From the NCBI GenBank assembly GCA_903868035.1, contig CAIPTQ010000384.1, forward strand, positions 1 to 11,416: a stretch of DNA of 11,416 bases. The letters are read 5' to 3'. The stretch is from an uncultured Phycisphaerales bacterium (GTDB lineage Bacteria; Planctomycetota; Phycisphaerae; WQYP01). Each line of letters starts with the position of its first letter. Positions within the stretch are counted from its first letter, which is position 1. A program made the position numbers and the translations under genes. This document shows positions 4,788-10,456 of this stretch, one piece after another. The notes under the pieces are model-generated. The model was not told the DNA's origin. It saw nothing but the letters and a program-made list of their open reading frames with translations, and searched no databases.

Positions 4788-5753
4788 ATGCCCGACAAGA
4801 ATTCAGACCACCGCCAGCGCTTCCAATTTGATGTACCTGGTGGACTCAAGTTGAAGAACGCCTTTGACGGATATGTCCGGTTAGATGCGTTCAAGATCTA
4901 CTTTGACGCCCTGCAACTCGCATTTTTGAAGGCCGGCCTCATCTACCAGACTATCAGAGGGTGGGGCCAGCGGGAGGAGGAGGAGCCCGATGCCGACTTC
5001 ATTCTTGGGCATTGCTGCGTACTCCACCAGGTGCATAAATGGTTGAGGAGCGAGGAAGTAAGGTCTTCCCTCTTGGGATTGTGTGGCGAGCGCCAACGGG
5101 TTTTCTTGAATGAGCATACAACGACGGCCATGCGGTTTCGTATCGGTGGTGCCAAGCAGTTACCGGCTTTCGAGGCTATGATCCGATTCACCGGGGCCAT
5201 TTTGGCGAGCGCGGATGAGGCGGCGCGCACATGCATCATGGATGCACCACCCCGGTGGTTGAAGAATGCAAAGCCGGTCCTGGAGTTGATCGCCGACATG
5301 AAGGAACCGATCGCGGAGGCCAAGCTCTCCGGCTGGTTTAAAAACTTCCGCGGGCGTGCCTGCGAAATCACGGCCAAGCCACCCGCCCGGTATGAGAGCT
5401 GGGAGTTTGACCAGGAGAGTGCGGAAGTGGTTGATGGGTTCAAGCACGATCGGGATAACATCTTGCGCATCATGGCCACGGCGAAGAATGGTGAATCGTC
5501 GGTGTCGCCGGCAAAGCGCGGCAAAGGACGGAGATTTGATGCCCAGATACTCCAAGATATTAAGCGAACCATTGTGGCGGAGCCGGGGGTTCACAACGGC
5601 AAAAGCCTGGCGCAGAAATACCTGCAAGGTTGTAAACAGACATTTTACGCTAACTACTCTAGGGAACTGAGGAAGGAACGTTTTGCGCTGAAGGGGAAAG
5701 GAAAAAAGGCGAAGTGGTTTCCCCCTGATAGGTTGCGCACGTTGCGCAGATAG
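4788..5753 (+). CDS. Unrecognised 321-residue protein, possible accessory (cargo) gene
   Basis: I do not recognise this protein. The start ATG has AGGTGA just upstream inside a hairpin arm. The first 230 residues look globular and mixed helical, with aromatic patches (FKIYFDALQLAFLKAGLIYQ), an acidic run QREEEEPDAD and scattered cysteines without a zinc spacing. The last 75 residues are strongly basic: GKGRRFDAQILQDIKRTIV, then a helical segment, ending in lysine-rich KGKGKKAKW and an arginine tail, which would suit nucleic-acid contact. Its codons are less GC-biased than those of its neighbours, and it sits alone between a strong terminator and the next regulatory repeat cluster. That is the pattern of an independently expressed, recently acquired gene. 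It could be a defence, exclusion or lysogeny-conversion factor, but nothing in the sequence proves this. Confidence 0.75.
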   Translation: MPDKNSDHRQRFQFDVPGGLKLKNAFDGYVRLDAFKIYFDALQLAFLKAGLIYQTIRGWGQREEEEPDADFILGHCCVLHQVHKWLRSEEVRSSLLGLCGERQRVFLNEHTTTAMRFRIGGAKQLPAFEAMIRFTGAILASADEAARTCIMDAPPRWLKNAKPVLELIADMKEPIAEAKLSGWFKNFRGRACEITAKPPARYESWEFDQESAEVVDGFKHDRDNILRIMATAKNGESSVSPAKRGKGRRFDAQILQDIKRTIVAEPGVHNGKSLAQKYLQGCKQTFYANYSRELRKERFALKGKGKKAKWFPPDRLRTLRR

Positions 5754-5800
5754 CTTGCGCAACATAGATTGAACGCACCGACTTGCGGCAACATGCGGCA
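5732..5800. repeat. Cluster of short direct and inverted repeats upstream of the DUF1580 gene
   Basis: GTTGCGCA occurs at 5732-5739 and 5741-5748 and in inverted form, TGCGCAAC, at 5756-5763. Then TGCGGCA occurs at 5784-5790 and 5794-5800. The first repeats lie in the 3' end of the preceding gene and span its stop codon. The spacings are 9 and 10 bases, close to one helical turn. Without a T-run this is more like a protein-binding array than a terminator; it may control the gene at 5825. Confidence 0.5.
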
Positions 5801-5824
5801 TGACTCATTTAAGGAGTGTGTCGC

Positions 5825-6169
5825 ATGGTCAAAGCTGTAGCAACGAGGGAAGCGCAAGAGGTTTTGATTCCGGCGAGCGAAGTGCCGGATTTGAAGTGGC
5901 TGCCGCGAAGGCGCAGCAAGAGGAGACGCGGCAATGGCCGGATGGAAGGCCGGCTGAATGCCTCAACGGTTTACCGCTGGATATTGACGGGGGCGAACGG
6001 AGTGCGGCTTAAGGCGGTGCGGGTAGGCGGAACCTGGTGTGTGACCGAGAGTGGATTGCGGCGATTCTTTGAGGAGTCTGCGGCGGCAGATTTGCGCCTC
6101 CGCCCGCCCACTGACGGCGCGGCACAGGCGGCGGCGGAGCGAAGCCTGAAGGCTACGGGGGCGATGTGA
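5825..6169 (+). CDS. DUF1580-family protein (small winged-helix-like, planctomycete type)
   Basis: This 114-residue protein starts at ATG 5825, chosen because AAGGAG (5811-5816) ends eight bases upstream; an earlier in-frame GTG at 5816 overlaps that site. The centre, LNASTVYRWILTGANGVRLKAVRVGGTWCVTESGLRRFFE (about residues 46-85), carries the features I associate with DUF1580 from planctomycetes: an STVYRW helix, a GVRL strand, an RVGG turn and a closing LRRFF helix. This resembles an excisionase-like helix-turn-helix with a wing. An Arg/Lys-rich block (RRRSKRRRG) precedes it and fits DNA binding. The family function is unknown; regulator or recombination accessory are both plausible. It overlaps the next gene by four bases. 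Confidence 0.8.
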   Translation: MVKAVATREAQEVLIPASEVPDLKWLPRRRSKRRRGNGRMEGRLNASTVYRWILTGANGVRLKAVRVGGTWCVTESGLRRFFEESAAADLRLRPPTDGAAQAAAERSLKATGAM

Positions 6170-6423
6170 AGCGACAGGTGGGCAACTTCACCATGGAGAC
6201 GGCCGGCGATGCCGAGTGGTTGTTATTGCGGGAGGCGGCGGAGCTGCTGCGGGAGTCGCCGGCGGCATTTTTGATTTTGGTGCAGCGCGGCGCGTTGCCG
6301 CAAGCCGAGTGGAGAAAGGTTCAACATGCCGGCCGCTGGGTATGGCGGCGCTGCTGGCGAAGGCTGCGCCTGGAATTGGCGGCAATGGGCAGGATTTCAA
6401 AAACCGCGGCGAGCACTTCATAG
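6166..6423 (+). CDS. Small helix-turn-helix-like hypothetical protein
   Basis: This 85-residue frame begins at GTG 6166, which overlaps the stop of the DUF1580 gene, so translation is probably coupled. An alternative start is ATG 6193, giving 76 residues, with AGGTGG eleven bases upstream. The segment LLLREAAELLRESPAAFLILVQRGALP, followed by GRWVWRR, matches the layout of HTH_17-type DNA-binding domains (helix, turn, recognition helix ending in RG-LP, wing). The match is degenerate. The C-terminus is Arg-rich and short. It could be a second regulator working with the DUF1580 protein. No clear function. Confidence 0.6.
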   Translation: MKRQVGNFTMETAGDAEWLLLREAAELLRESPAAFLILVQRGALPQAEWRKVQHAGRWVWRRCWRRLRLELAAMGRISKTAASTS

Positions 6424-6457
6424 TGCCGGCAGCGGATTTTTCATATGGAGATTGACC

Positions 6458-7258
6458 ATGGGTTTCCTACCGGAGAATTACGAGGCGCCAACAGGCAACT
6501 ACATGAAGCTGTTGTTGGGAAAGAACAAGATTCGCATTCTGAGTGCGGCCATCGTTGGGAACGTGTTTTGGATCAGCGACGGGCAGGCGCGGAAACCAGT
6601 GCGGCGGCGCGTCAGCGAGCGGATCGACCCCGCGGAGTTGGGCATTGACTCCCGTAGCGGCGAGCGTGAGAAGGCCCGGCACTTTTGGGCGTTTGCCTGC
6701 TGGAATTACGCCGCATCGGCCGTGCAAATTCTGGAAATCACCCAAGGCAGCATCCGCGACAGCATCCAGGCCTTGTGCGCGGATGAGGACTGGGGCGCGG
6801 ACGTCCTGGGGTACGATATCGCAATCACCAAGTCTGGGAGCGGTTTGGACACCGCCTACACTGTAACGCCCTCGAACAAGTCGCCGACGGCGCCGCCGAT
6901 CCTGGCCGCCTACCGCGCCATGACGATCAATCTGGAGGCGCTATTCGCCGGCGGCGATCCCTTCGCCGGCGGACCCGCAGCGGCGGCGCCCGCACATACG
7001 CCGGTTCACGCGCCGGCCGTCTCGCCGGCGGAGGCCTCGCGTAAACAGGCCTTCCTGGCACTCAAAGACACGATGCCCGACGCCACGCCGGAGGCGCTGA
7101 AATTTGCTTGGCTGAAGCTGGTCAAGGAGCGTTTTCCAAACCGGCCGCAACCGACGATCCTCGCGCCGGAGTGGACCCAACTGGCCGCCAGCATCCAGCA
7201 GCCCTACCTGGGCGAGCCGGAAGTGCCAGCCGTTGCCGACGAGAGCATCCCATTCTGA
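6458..7258 (+). CDS. Phage-type single-stranded DNA-binding protein with SSB-like C-terminal tip
   Basis: This 266-residue protein starts at ATG 6458, with GGAG seven bases upstream; a longer frame from 6326 overlaps the previous gene and has no such signal. Residues 1-140 resemble the phage family usually annotated as ssDNA-binding: FLPENYEAP.GNYMKLLLGKNKIRILS, then KARHFWAFACWNY, VQILEITQGSI, DEDWG...GYDIAITKSGSGLDTAYTVTP. A Pro/Ala/His linker (about 165-190) leads to a small helical domain (191-250), and the chain ends in ADESIPF. That tip mimics the acidic DDDIPF end of bacterial SSB that docks replication and repair proteins. It should coat single-stranded DNA during element replication or recombination. 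The neighbouring replication-initiator-like gene 39 bases downstream supports this. Confidence 0.78.
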   Translation: MGFLPENYEAPTGNYMKLLLGKNKIRILSAAIVGNVFWISDGQARKPVRRRVSERIDPAELGIDSRSGEREKARHFWAFACWNYAASAVQILEITQGSIRDSIQALCADEDWGADVLGYDIAITKSGSGLDTAYTVTPSNKSPTAPPILAAYRAMTINLEALFAGGDPFAGGPAAAAPAHTPVHAPAVSPAEASRKQAFLALKDTMPDATPEALKFAWLKLVKERFPNRPQPTILAPEWTQLAASIQQPYLGEPEVPAVADESIPF

Positions 7259-7297
7259 GTAACCAGGGACGGCATCACTTTCGTACGGAGGCGGCTG

Positions 7298-8077
7298 TTG
7301 ACCTTGCCCTTCAAATTTCGGTATCTCGACGCCATGGATGAGGCCGGGTTTCTGCAACCGAAGAAGCTTCGGCACGATCATCTTGTGCTGCTTTTGAAAA
7401 TGCTCCGGCATGTGAACGATGAAGGGCTTTGTTACCCCAGTCCGGAGACGATTTCCACGAGTATCGGGGTATCCCGTGCCTCGGTCCACCGGTTCCGAAA
7501 ACAGCTTATCGAGCTAAACCTACTCGCCCGTGAATCCACGGGCGGCGGATGTGGTGCGGACGGCCGACCCAAACTGACAGTTTGGCGGCTGGTATTACCC
7601 ACTGTCTCAAAAACCCCACCTTTTGAGACAGTGGGTACTGTCTCAAATCAGGGGGGGGTACTGTCTCAAAAGGGGGGTGAGGACTGTCTCAAAAACCCGG
7701 CATTTTGCGACAGGAACCATTCATATGAACCAAACATCAACCATCATGTTGATGGTGGTGAGGTTTCTGCCGCGTTGTTTGCCGCGGGATTACGCCCCAG
7801 AAGCGCATGCGAACGATGGGAACGCGAGCGCGGGGCTGAGGGGTGCCGGCAACGTATTGCCCTCATGATGGCGCGGCCAAAGCCACGTCCGGGTCAGCGT
7901 GATAACCAGGGAGCTTATCTGCGGACGCTCCTGGAGAAAGATGACGTGGATTTGCCGCCCGCCCCGCGTCCGCCCATAAGTGAAAAGCAAATTTGCGAGA
8001 GCCGGAAGCGTGAGGCGCTTCAGCAGGCCAAACTTCACGAACGTATCTACGGCAAGGCGGCGGGAGGAGGCACATGA
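7298..8077 (+). CDS. Helix-turn-helix replication-initiator-like protein
   Basis: This 259-residue protein probably starts at TTG 7298, which has GGAG seven bases upstream; the first in-frame ATG is 7334 without a good site. Residues 20-80 form an HTH_36-type winged helix: HLVLLLKMLRHVN, YPSPETISTSIGVS, RASVHRFRKQLIELNLL. The region 100-139 is encoded by the repeat cluster at 7596-7714 and is poorly structured. The C-terminal part contains NQGAYLRTLLEKDD (203-216), similar to the 'GYL--AL' segment of plasmid and phage initiators, then a charged helix (227-250). The layout of DNA-binding N-terminus, iterons in mid-gene and a C-terminal interaction domain parallels phage lambda O. The expected job is binding the origin and loading helicase. 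The stop overlaps the next start (ATGA). Confidence 0.78.
   Translation: MTLPFKFRYLDAMDEAGFLQPKKLRHDHLVLLLKMLRHVNDEGLCYPSPETISTSIGVSRASVHRFRKQLIELNLLARESTGGGCGADGRPKLTVWRLVLPTVSKTPPFETVGTVSNQGGVLSQKGGEDCLKNPAFCDRNHSYEPNINHHVDGGEVSAALFAAGLRPRSACERWERERGAEGCRQRIALMMARPKPRPGQRDNQGAYLRTLLEKDDVDLPPAPRPPISEKQICESRKREALQQAKLHERIYGKAAGGGT
7596..7714. repeat. Iteron cluster, probable replication origin inside the initiator gene
   Basis: The word ACTGTCTCAAAA occurs directly at 7601, 7637 (eleven of twelve bases), 7660 and 7683, and inverted at 7621-7632 and, with two changes, at 7703-7714. The first pair forms a perfect 17-base inverted repeat (7596-7612 with 7621-7637, loop of eight). The last pair forms a similar shorter hairpin, also with an eight-base loop. 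The middle copies are spaced 23 bases. Each copy is followed by a G or C tract. The direct copies fall in all three reading frames of the host gene, so the conservation is at DNA level. This fits iterons of an origin. Confidence 0.75.
7715..7756. other. AT-richer stretch next to the iterons with a small inverted repeat
   Basis: This stretch is clearly less GC-rich than its surroundings and lies directly after the last iteron, as a DNA-unwinding element would. It ends with ACCATCA (7740-7746) / TGATGGT (7750-7756), a perfect 7-base inverted repeat around TGT. The unwinding role is inferred from position and composition only. Confidence 0.4.
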
Positions 8078-8352
8078 GCTTCGCCGGCGTCATACCCGTC
8101 AATGGCGACCTGGCGGAGGCGGATGCGCACGCGGTGGGCCTGGTCAAACTTCTTTCCCATTACGGCCGCGTTTTCAAAATGATCCGGCAGGCCTTTAACG
8201 CGGCGAAACGCGGGCAGGACCTGGTGGATTTTGTTGGTTCCAAGCTGAAGGGAATTGCATCATGCCAGATGAAATTATCGTGCGCACGTGGATCAACCGA
8301 GAACCCAAGGATGATGAGCCCGATGCGCCTTGCGTCGTATGTAAGCGGTTGA
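8074..8352 (+). CDS. Small hypothetical protein overlapping its downstream neighbour
   Basis: This 92-residue frame starts at ATG 8074, which overlaps the initiator gene stop and follows GGAGGAGG at a short three-base spacing. The first 63 residues (VIPVNGDLAEADAHAVGLVKLLSHYGRVFKMIRQAFNAAKRGQDLVDFVGSKLKG) look like a compact helical protein with normal codon bias. The last 30 residues lie in the start of the next gene in another frame and look unstructured (CARGSTENPRMMSPMRLASYV). The 91-base overlap is unusual for this tightly packed operon. Either the overlap is real, or a sequencing or natural frameshift has replaced an original stop near 8262. No family recognised. Confidence 0.55.
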   Translation: MSFAGVIPVNGDLAEADAHAVGLVKLLSHYGRVFKMIRQAFNAAKRGQDLVDFVGSKLKGIASCQMKLSCARGSTENPRMMSPMRLASYVSG

Positions 8353-9092
8353 CAAGCCAAAGGCTGAGGCTAAAGCGCGGGGCATCGGCGAGTTTGGCCT
8401 TGTACGGACTCGATGGCTGGATCTATTTTATCGCACTGCCGGTGTGCAAAGCTTGTTGCCGCATTGCACAGCGCGAGGGGGAGGAGGGCGAGGATATCAC
8501 CGAGCCGGCGACGGCGGCGGTGCGTGCGGTGAGCCCGCGGCAACTCGGGCCGGCGTTCATTGCCCACTGGCGGCGGATGGGAGTATTCGCGGTGGGCGAG
8601 TTTCGCTACAAAGCCCTGGCGGGGGAACTCGGCAGCGTGGTCAAGGTGCGGGCGATCGACGTGCCGGTGATACCCGAGACGTTCATAACTGCACCGTGCA
8701 TCATGTGCGGGGTTACGACTGAACAACGGCGGGTGGTGGTATCGGCGGCACATCGTCTCTTGAACTACATGCGGCATGCCCTCCTGGTCTTTGTGCCTGT
8801 GTGCGGGGATTGTTCCATCTGCCCGGACCCCGCGATCGTTATGAACGTCTCCCGCTTCTTCGTGCATTGGAACTACCGCCCATCGGGCCAGTTGGAATCC
8901 CTGAACCGCATGGGGATTCACATCTGGGCGGCGGAGTCGGATGTTACCCCGTCCACCACCCCGGTTGACCCGGCGCCCATCCCGGTTGTCCCCATTCCCG
9001 TGCCGCCTCCCTTGCCCATATCGCCAGGCGATCCCCCCCCCGTTGCCCCCACACCCACGCCCGAAGATACCCGGGGGGGTGAAATTCCTTAA
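8262..9092 (+). CDS. Duplicated cysteine-pair (zinc-binding) protein with Pro-rich tail
   Basis: This 276-residue protein starts at ATG 8262, with AAGGGA eight bases upstream. It contains two related units of about 100 residues. Unit one has PCVVC (Cys24, Cys27) and VCKACC (Cys62, Cys65), then FIAHWRRMGVF at about 99. Unit two has PCIMC (Cys146, Cys149) and VCGDCSIC (Cys181, Cys184), then FFVHW and LNRMGIHIW. Each unit thus has CxxC pairs 35 to 38 residues apart, enclosing a hydrophobic stretch, and ends in a similar 'HW...RMG' element. They probably arose by tandem duplication and would each bind one zinc. The last 45 residues are a Pro/Val/Thr linker-like tail. The function is unknown; nucleic-acid or protein binding is plausible. 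No signal peptide is present. Confidence 0.78.
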   Translation: MPDEIIVRTWINREPKDDEPDAPCVVCKRLTSQRLRLKRGASASLALYGLDGWIYFIALPVCKACCRIAQREGEEGEDITEPATAAVRAVSPRQLGPAFIAHWRRMGVFAVGEFRYKALAGELGSVVKVRAIDVPVIPETFITAPCIMCGVTTEQRRVVVSAAHRLLNYMRHALLVFVPVCGDCSICPDPAIVMNVSRFFVHWNYRPSGQLESLNRMGIHIWAAESDVTPSTTPVDPAPIPVVPIPVPPPLPISPGDPPPVAPTPTPEDTRGGEIP

Positions 9093-9196
9093 AGGCGTAG
9101 CCCCGTGGACCGCGTGCTGTCCGTGTAGATATTTCCGCGGAATTCGGCCTAGGGGGGGTATCTGAATATGACAGGTTGTTATTGAGGTATATGTAT
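9093..9196 (+). other. Intergenic stretch with palindrome and AT-rich end
   Basis: No gene is seen. It contains the perfect palindrome TTCCGCGGAA just after 9130 and two similar G-runs with flanking T/A. It ends with AT-rich TATATGTATATGATA, which overlaps the start region of the next gene. A promoter may be here, but no -35/-10 pair with correct spacing is convincing. Confidence 0.35.
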
Positions 9197-9763
9197 ATGA
9201 TACGTAAAGCAAAATGCCGGAGCAATACCGCGACTGTGTTCCCCGCAGCGTCTTTCCACATCGCCGAAAAGTGTGCGCGGAAGGCGGCGAACCGTCGCAT
9301 GAAAATGAAGCTGCTTTATCGCCGACACCGGCGGCACATCCTGGAGAAGGCAAGAGCCTGGAGGCGTGAACATCCTGGTGAGTCTGCGGCCAGGCAGCGC
9401 CAATGGCGGCGCGAGCATGCGGAGCGCTATCGAGCATCCGCCCGGGAACGCTACCGCACCAGGCGAAATCTGGAATTGGCGCTCCACCCCCGAACTTGCC
9501 GCGGTTGCGGCAAAAAAATCGGCCCGTATCTTCGATGGTGTCAGGCCTGCGGGGTGAAGCGCCGGCGTGAACGCCGGCGGAAGGGTTTGATTTTGAAGCA
9601 GTGCCAGGCCTGCGGGCGGATCATTCACGGCCGCACGTGGTGCCAGGCCTGCATGCGGATGCGCCGGCGGACGCAGGATCGGGAGCGGCGGCGTGCGGAC
9701 CCGGCCCGGGCCGCGGCCAAACATCGGCGCTGGCGGGAGCGCAGGAAGGCGCGGGGGTTATGA
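9197..9763 (+). CDS. Very basic protein with two zinc ribbons
   Basis: This 188-residue protein probably starts at ATG 9197, nine bases after GAGG; ATG 9191 and TTG 9176 are possible earlier starts. Residues 36-90 are an Arg-rich helix with repeats of the kind RRHRRHILEKARAWRREHP / RQRQWRREHAERYRA, common in phage HNH-associated or DNA-binding proteins. Then come two zinc ribbons: CRGC (101-104) with CQAC (115-118), and CQAC (136-139) with CQAC (149-152). The C-terminus is again Arg-rich (KHRRWRERRKARG). No HNH catalytic motif is seen. The high positive charge and zinc ribbons point to nucleic-acid binding. The stop overlaps the start of the next gene (ATGA). Confidence 0.75.
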   Translation: MIRKAKCRSNTATVFPAASFHIAEKCARKAANRRMKMKLLYRRHRRHILEKARAWRREHPGESAARQRQWRREHAERYRASARERYRTRRNLELALHPRTCRGCGKKIGPYLRWCQACGVKRRRERRRKGLILKQCQACGRIIHGRTWCQACMRMRRRTQDRERRRADPARAAAKHRRWRERRKARGL

Positions 9764-9909
9764 AAGCGCGAATCGTTGAACTGTTGATCGGCGTTGCCGG
9801 CGTCGGGCTCATTGCCGCGGGCCTGGGCATGATCTACTGGCCGCTGGCGCCGATCACGATGGGCGTTGCGCTCCTGGTGGAGCTGGTGACGCGGGAGGGG
9901 CAGCCGTGA
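9760..9909 (+). CDS. Small membrane protein (49 residues)
   Basis: The ATG at 9760 overlaps the previous stop, with AGGAAGG about ten bases upstream. After a short MKAR start, the protein is almost all hydrophobic: IVELLIGVAGVGLIAAGLGMIYW and PITMGVALLVELV form two probable membrane helices with a Pro turn between them. A charged tail, TREGQP, ends it. Phages often carry such proteins as holin-like or membrane-anchoring factors, but the length and location do not decide. It is coupled at both ends: its stop overlaps the GTG start of the next gene. Confidence 0.65.
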   Translation: MKARIVELLIGVAGVGLIAAGLGMIYWPLAPITMGVALLVELVTREGQP

Positions 9910-10160
9910 AATTTATCGTCGTCACTTTGCCGGCATGCCCCGTTTGTCAGAGCGTAGATTTGCAAACGTATGGCTCCAGGAGCGGCGGCGGCGGCGTGGT
10001 GCCGTGCGGTCTGACCAGATACACGCGCTGCCGGGACTGCGGCGAGCGCTTCCAGGTGTGCGTGCTGAACGCCCGGCCAAGATCCCGGATGACGGCAAAA
10101 CGGAATCTTCCAAAATTTGGAACGGGGGCTGGCGGGCGGGGCGGGCGAAAAGTAGTTTGA
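9906..10160 (+). CDS. Single zinc-ribbon hypothetical protein
   Basis: This 84-residue protein starts at GTG 9906, which overlaps the previous stop, with GGAGGGG five bases upstream. It shows a classic zinc ribbon: ACPVCQS (Cys at about 11 and 14), a Gly-rich loop, then RYTRCRDCGERFQV (Cys at about 42 and 45). The chain ends in a basic, Gly-rich tail. Ribbons of this form occur in small transcription regulators (NrdR/Ogr-type) and phage DNA-binding proteins. It is the third cysteine-pair protein in this cluster. The fold is likely; the role is not known. Confidence 0.7.
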   Translation: MKFIVVTLPACPVCQSVDLQTYGSRSGGGGVVPCGLTRYTRCRDCGERFQVCVLNARPRSRMTAKRNLPKFGTGAGGRGGRKVV

Positions 10161-10186
10161 GGGCGGCAAGTTCATTGGAGGCGTTT

Positions 10187-10402
10187 ATGTTGGTTCGATT
10201 TCGCACGGGTTCCGCTGGTCCGGAAGGCTGTTTTGAGGCGGGAACGGTCCACGATATTCCCGATGACCAGGCGGCGGCGTTGATGCACGCGGGTTACGTA
10301 CGCCCGGTGGATTGCCGGGGACGGCCCCTCGGGGAGGAACTGCCCTACCCGGCGCACATGGGCCGGGCGGAAATCGATGAGGCTAAAAAGTTGGAACGGT
10401 AA
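10187..10402 (+). CDS. Small phage-like hypothetical protein
   Basis: This 71-residue protein starts at ATG 10187, with GGAGG five bases upstream. The pattern LVRFRTGSAGPEGCFEAGTVHDIPDDQAAALMHAGYVRPVD resembles small phage proteins of the type 'VRFL.....G....PGDVVELPDEEAARLIEAGYAEPV', often found near head and packaging genes. A short charged tail, EIDEAKKLER, closes it. The fold would be a small beta-barrel with one helix. Function unknown. A terminator-like hairpin follows 15 bases after the stop. Confidence 0.7.
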   Translation: MLVRFRTGSAGPEGCFEAGTVHDIPDDQAAALMHAGYVRPVDCRGRPLGEELPYPAHMGRAEIDEAKKLER

Positions 10403-10416
10403 TTTGAGGCATCCGG

Positions 10417-10442
10417 CGCCGGCGGCCGCGGGCGTTTTTTTT
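10417..10442 (+). terminator. Probable intrinsic terminator with T8 run
   Basis: CGCC (10417-10420) pairs with GGCG (10431-10434), and GC (10422-10423) pairs with GC (10428-10429), with one G-G mismatch inside. This is followed immediately by eight T at 10435-10442. The stem is short but GC-rich, and the T-run is the longest in the window. It would separate 10187-10402 from the next gene. Confidence 0.6.
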
Positions 10443-10456
10443 GAAAAGGGAATGAA

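Noticed and set aside
5732..5763. Intrinsic terminator of the 4788-5753 gene
   Set aside because: The inverted repeat is not followed by a T-run, and the octamer is also present as a direct repeat, which fits a binding array better.
7596..7714. CRISPR-like repeat array
   Set aside because: The repeats are only 12 bases, occur in both orientations with unequal spacing, and lie inside an intact coding gene; no cas genes are present.
8370..9437. Long leftward open frame (355 codons)
   Set aside because: Shadow of the duplicated cysteine-pair gene and the next gene, with no ribosome binding site and biased composition.
9197..9763. HNH endonuclease
   Set aside because: The Arg-rich helices and CxxC pairs recall HNH-associated proteins, but no His-Asn-His catalytic core is visible.
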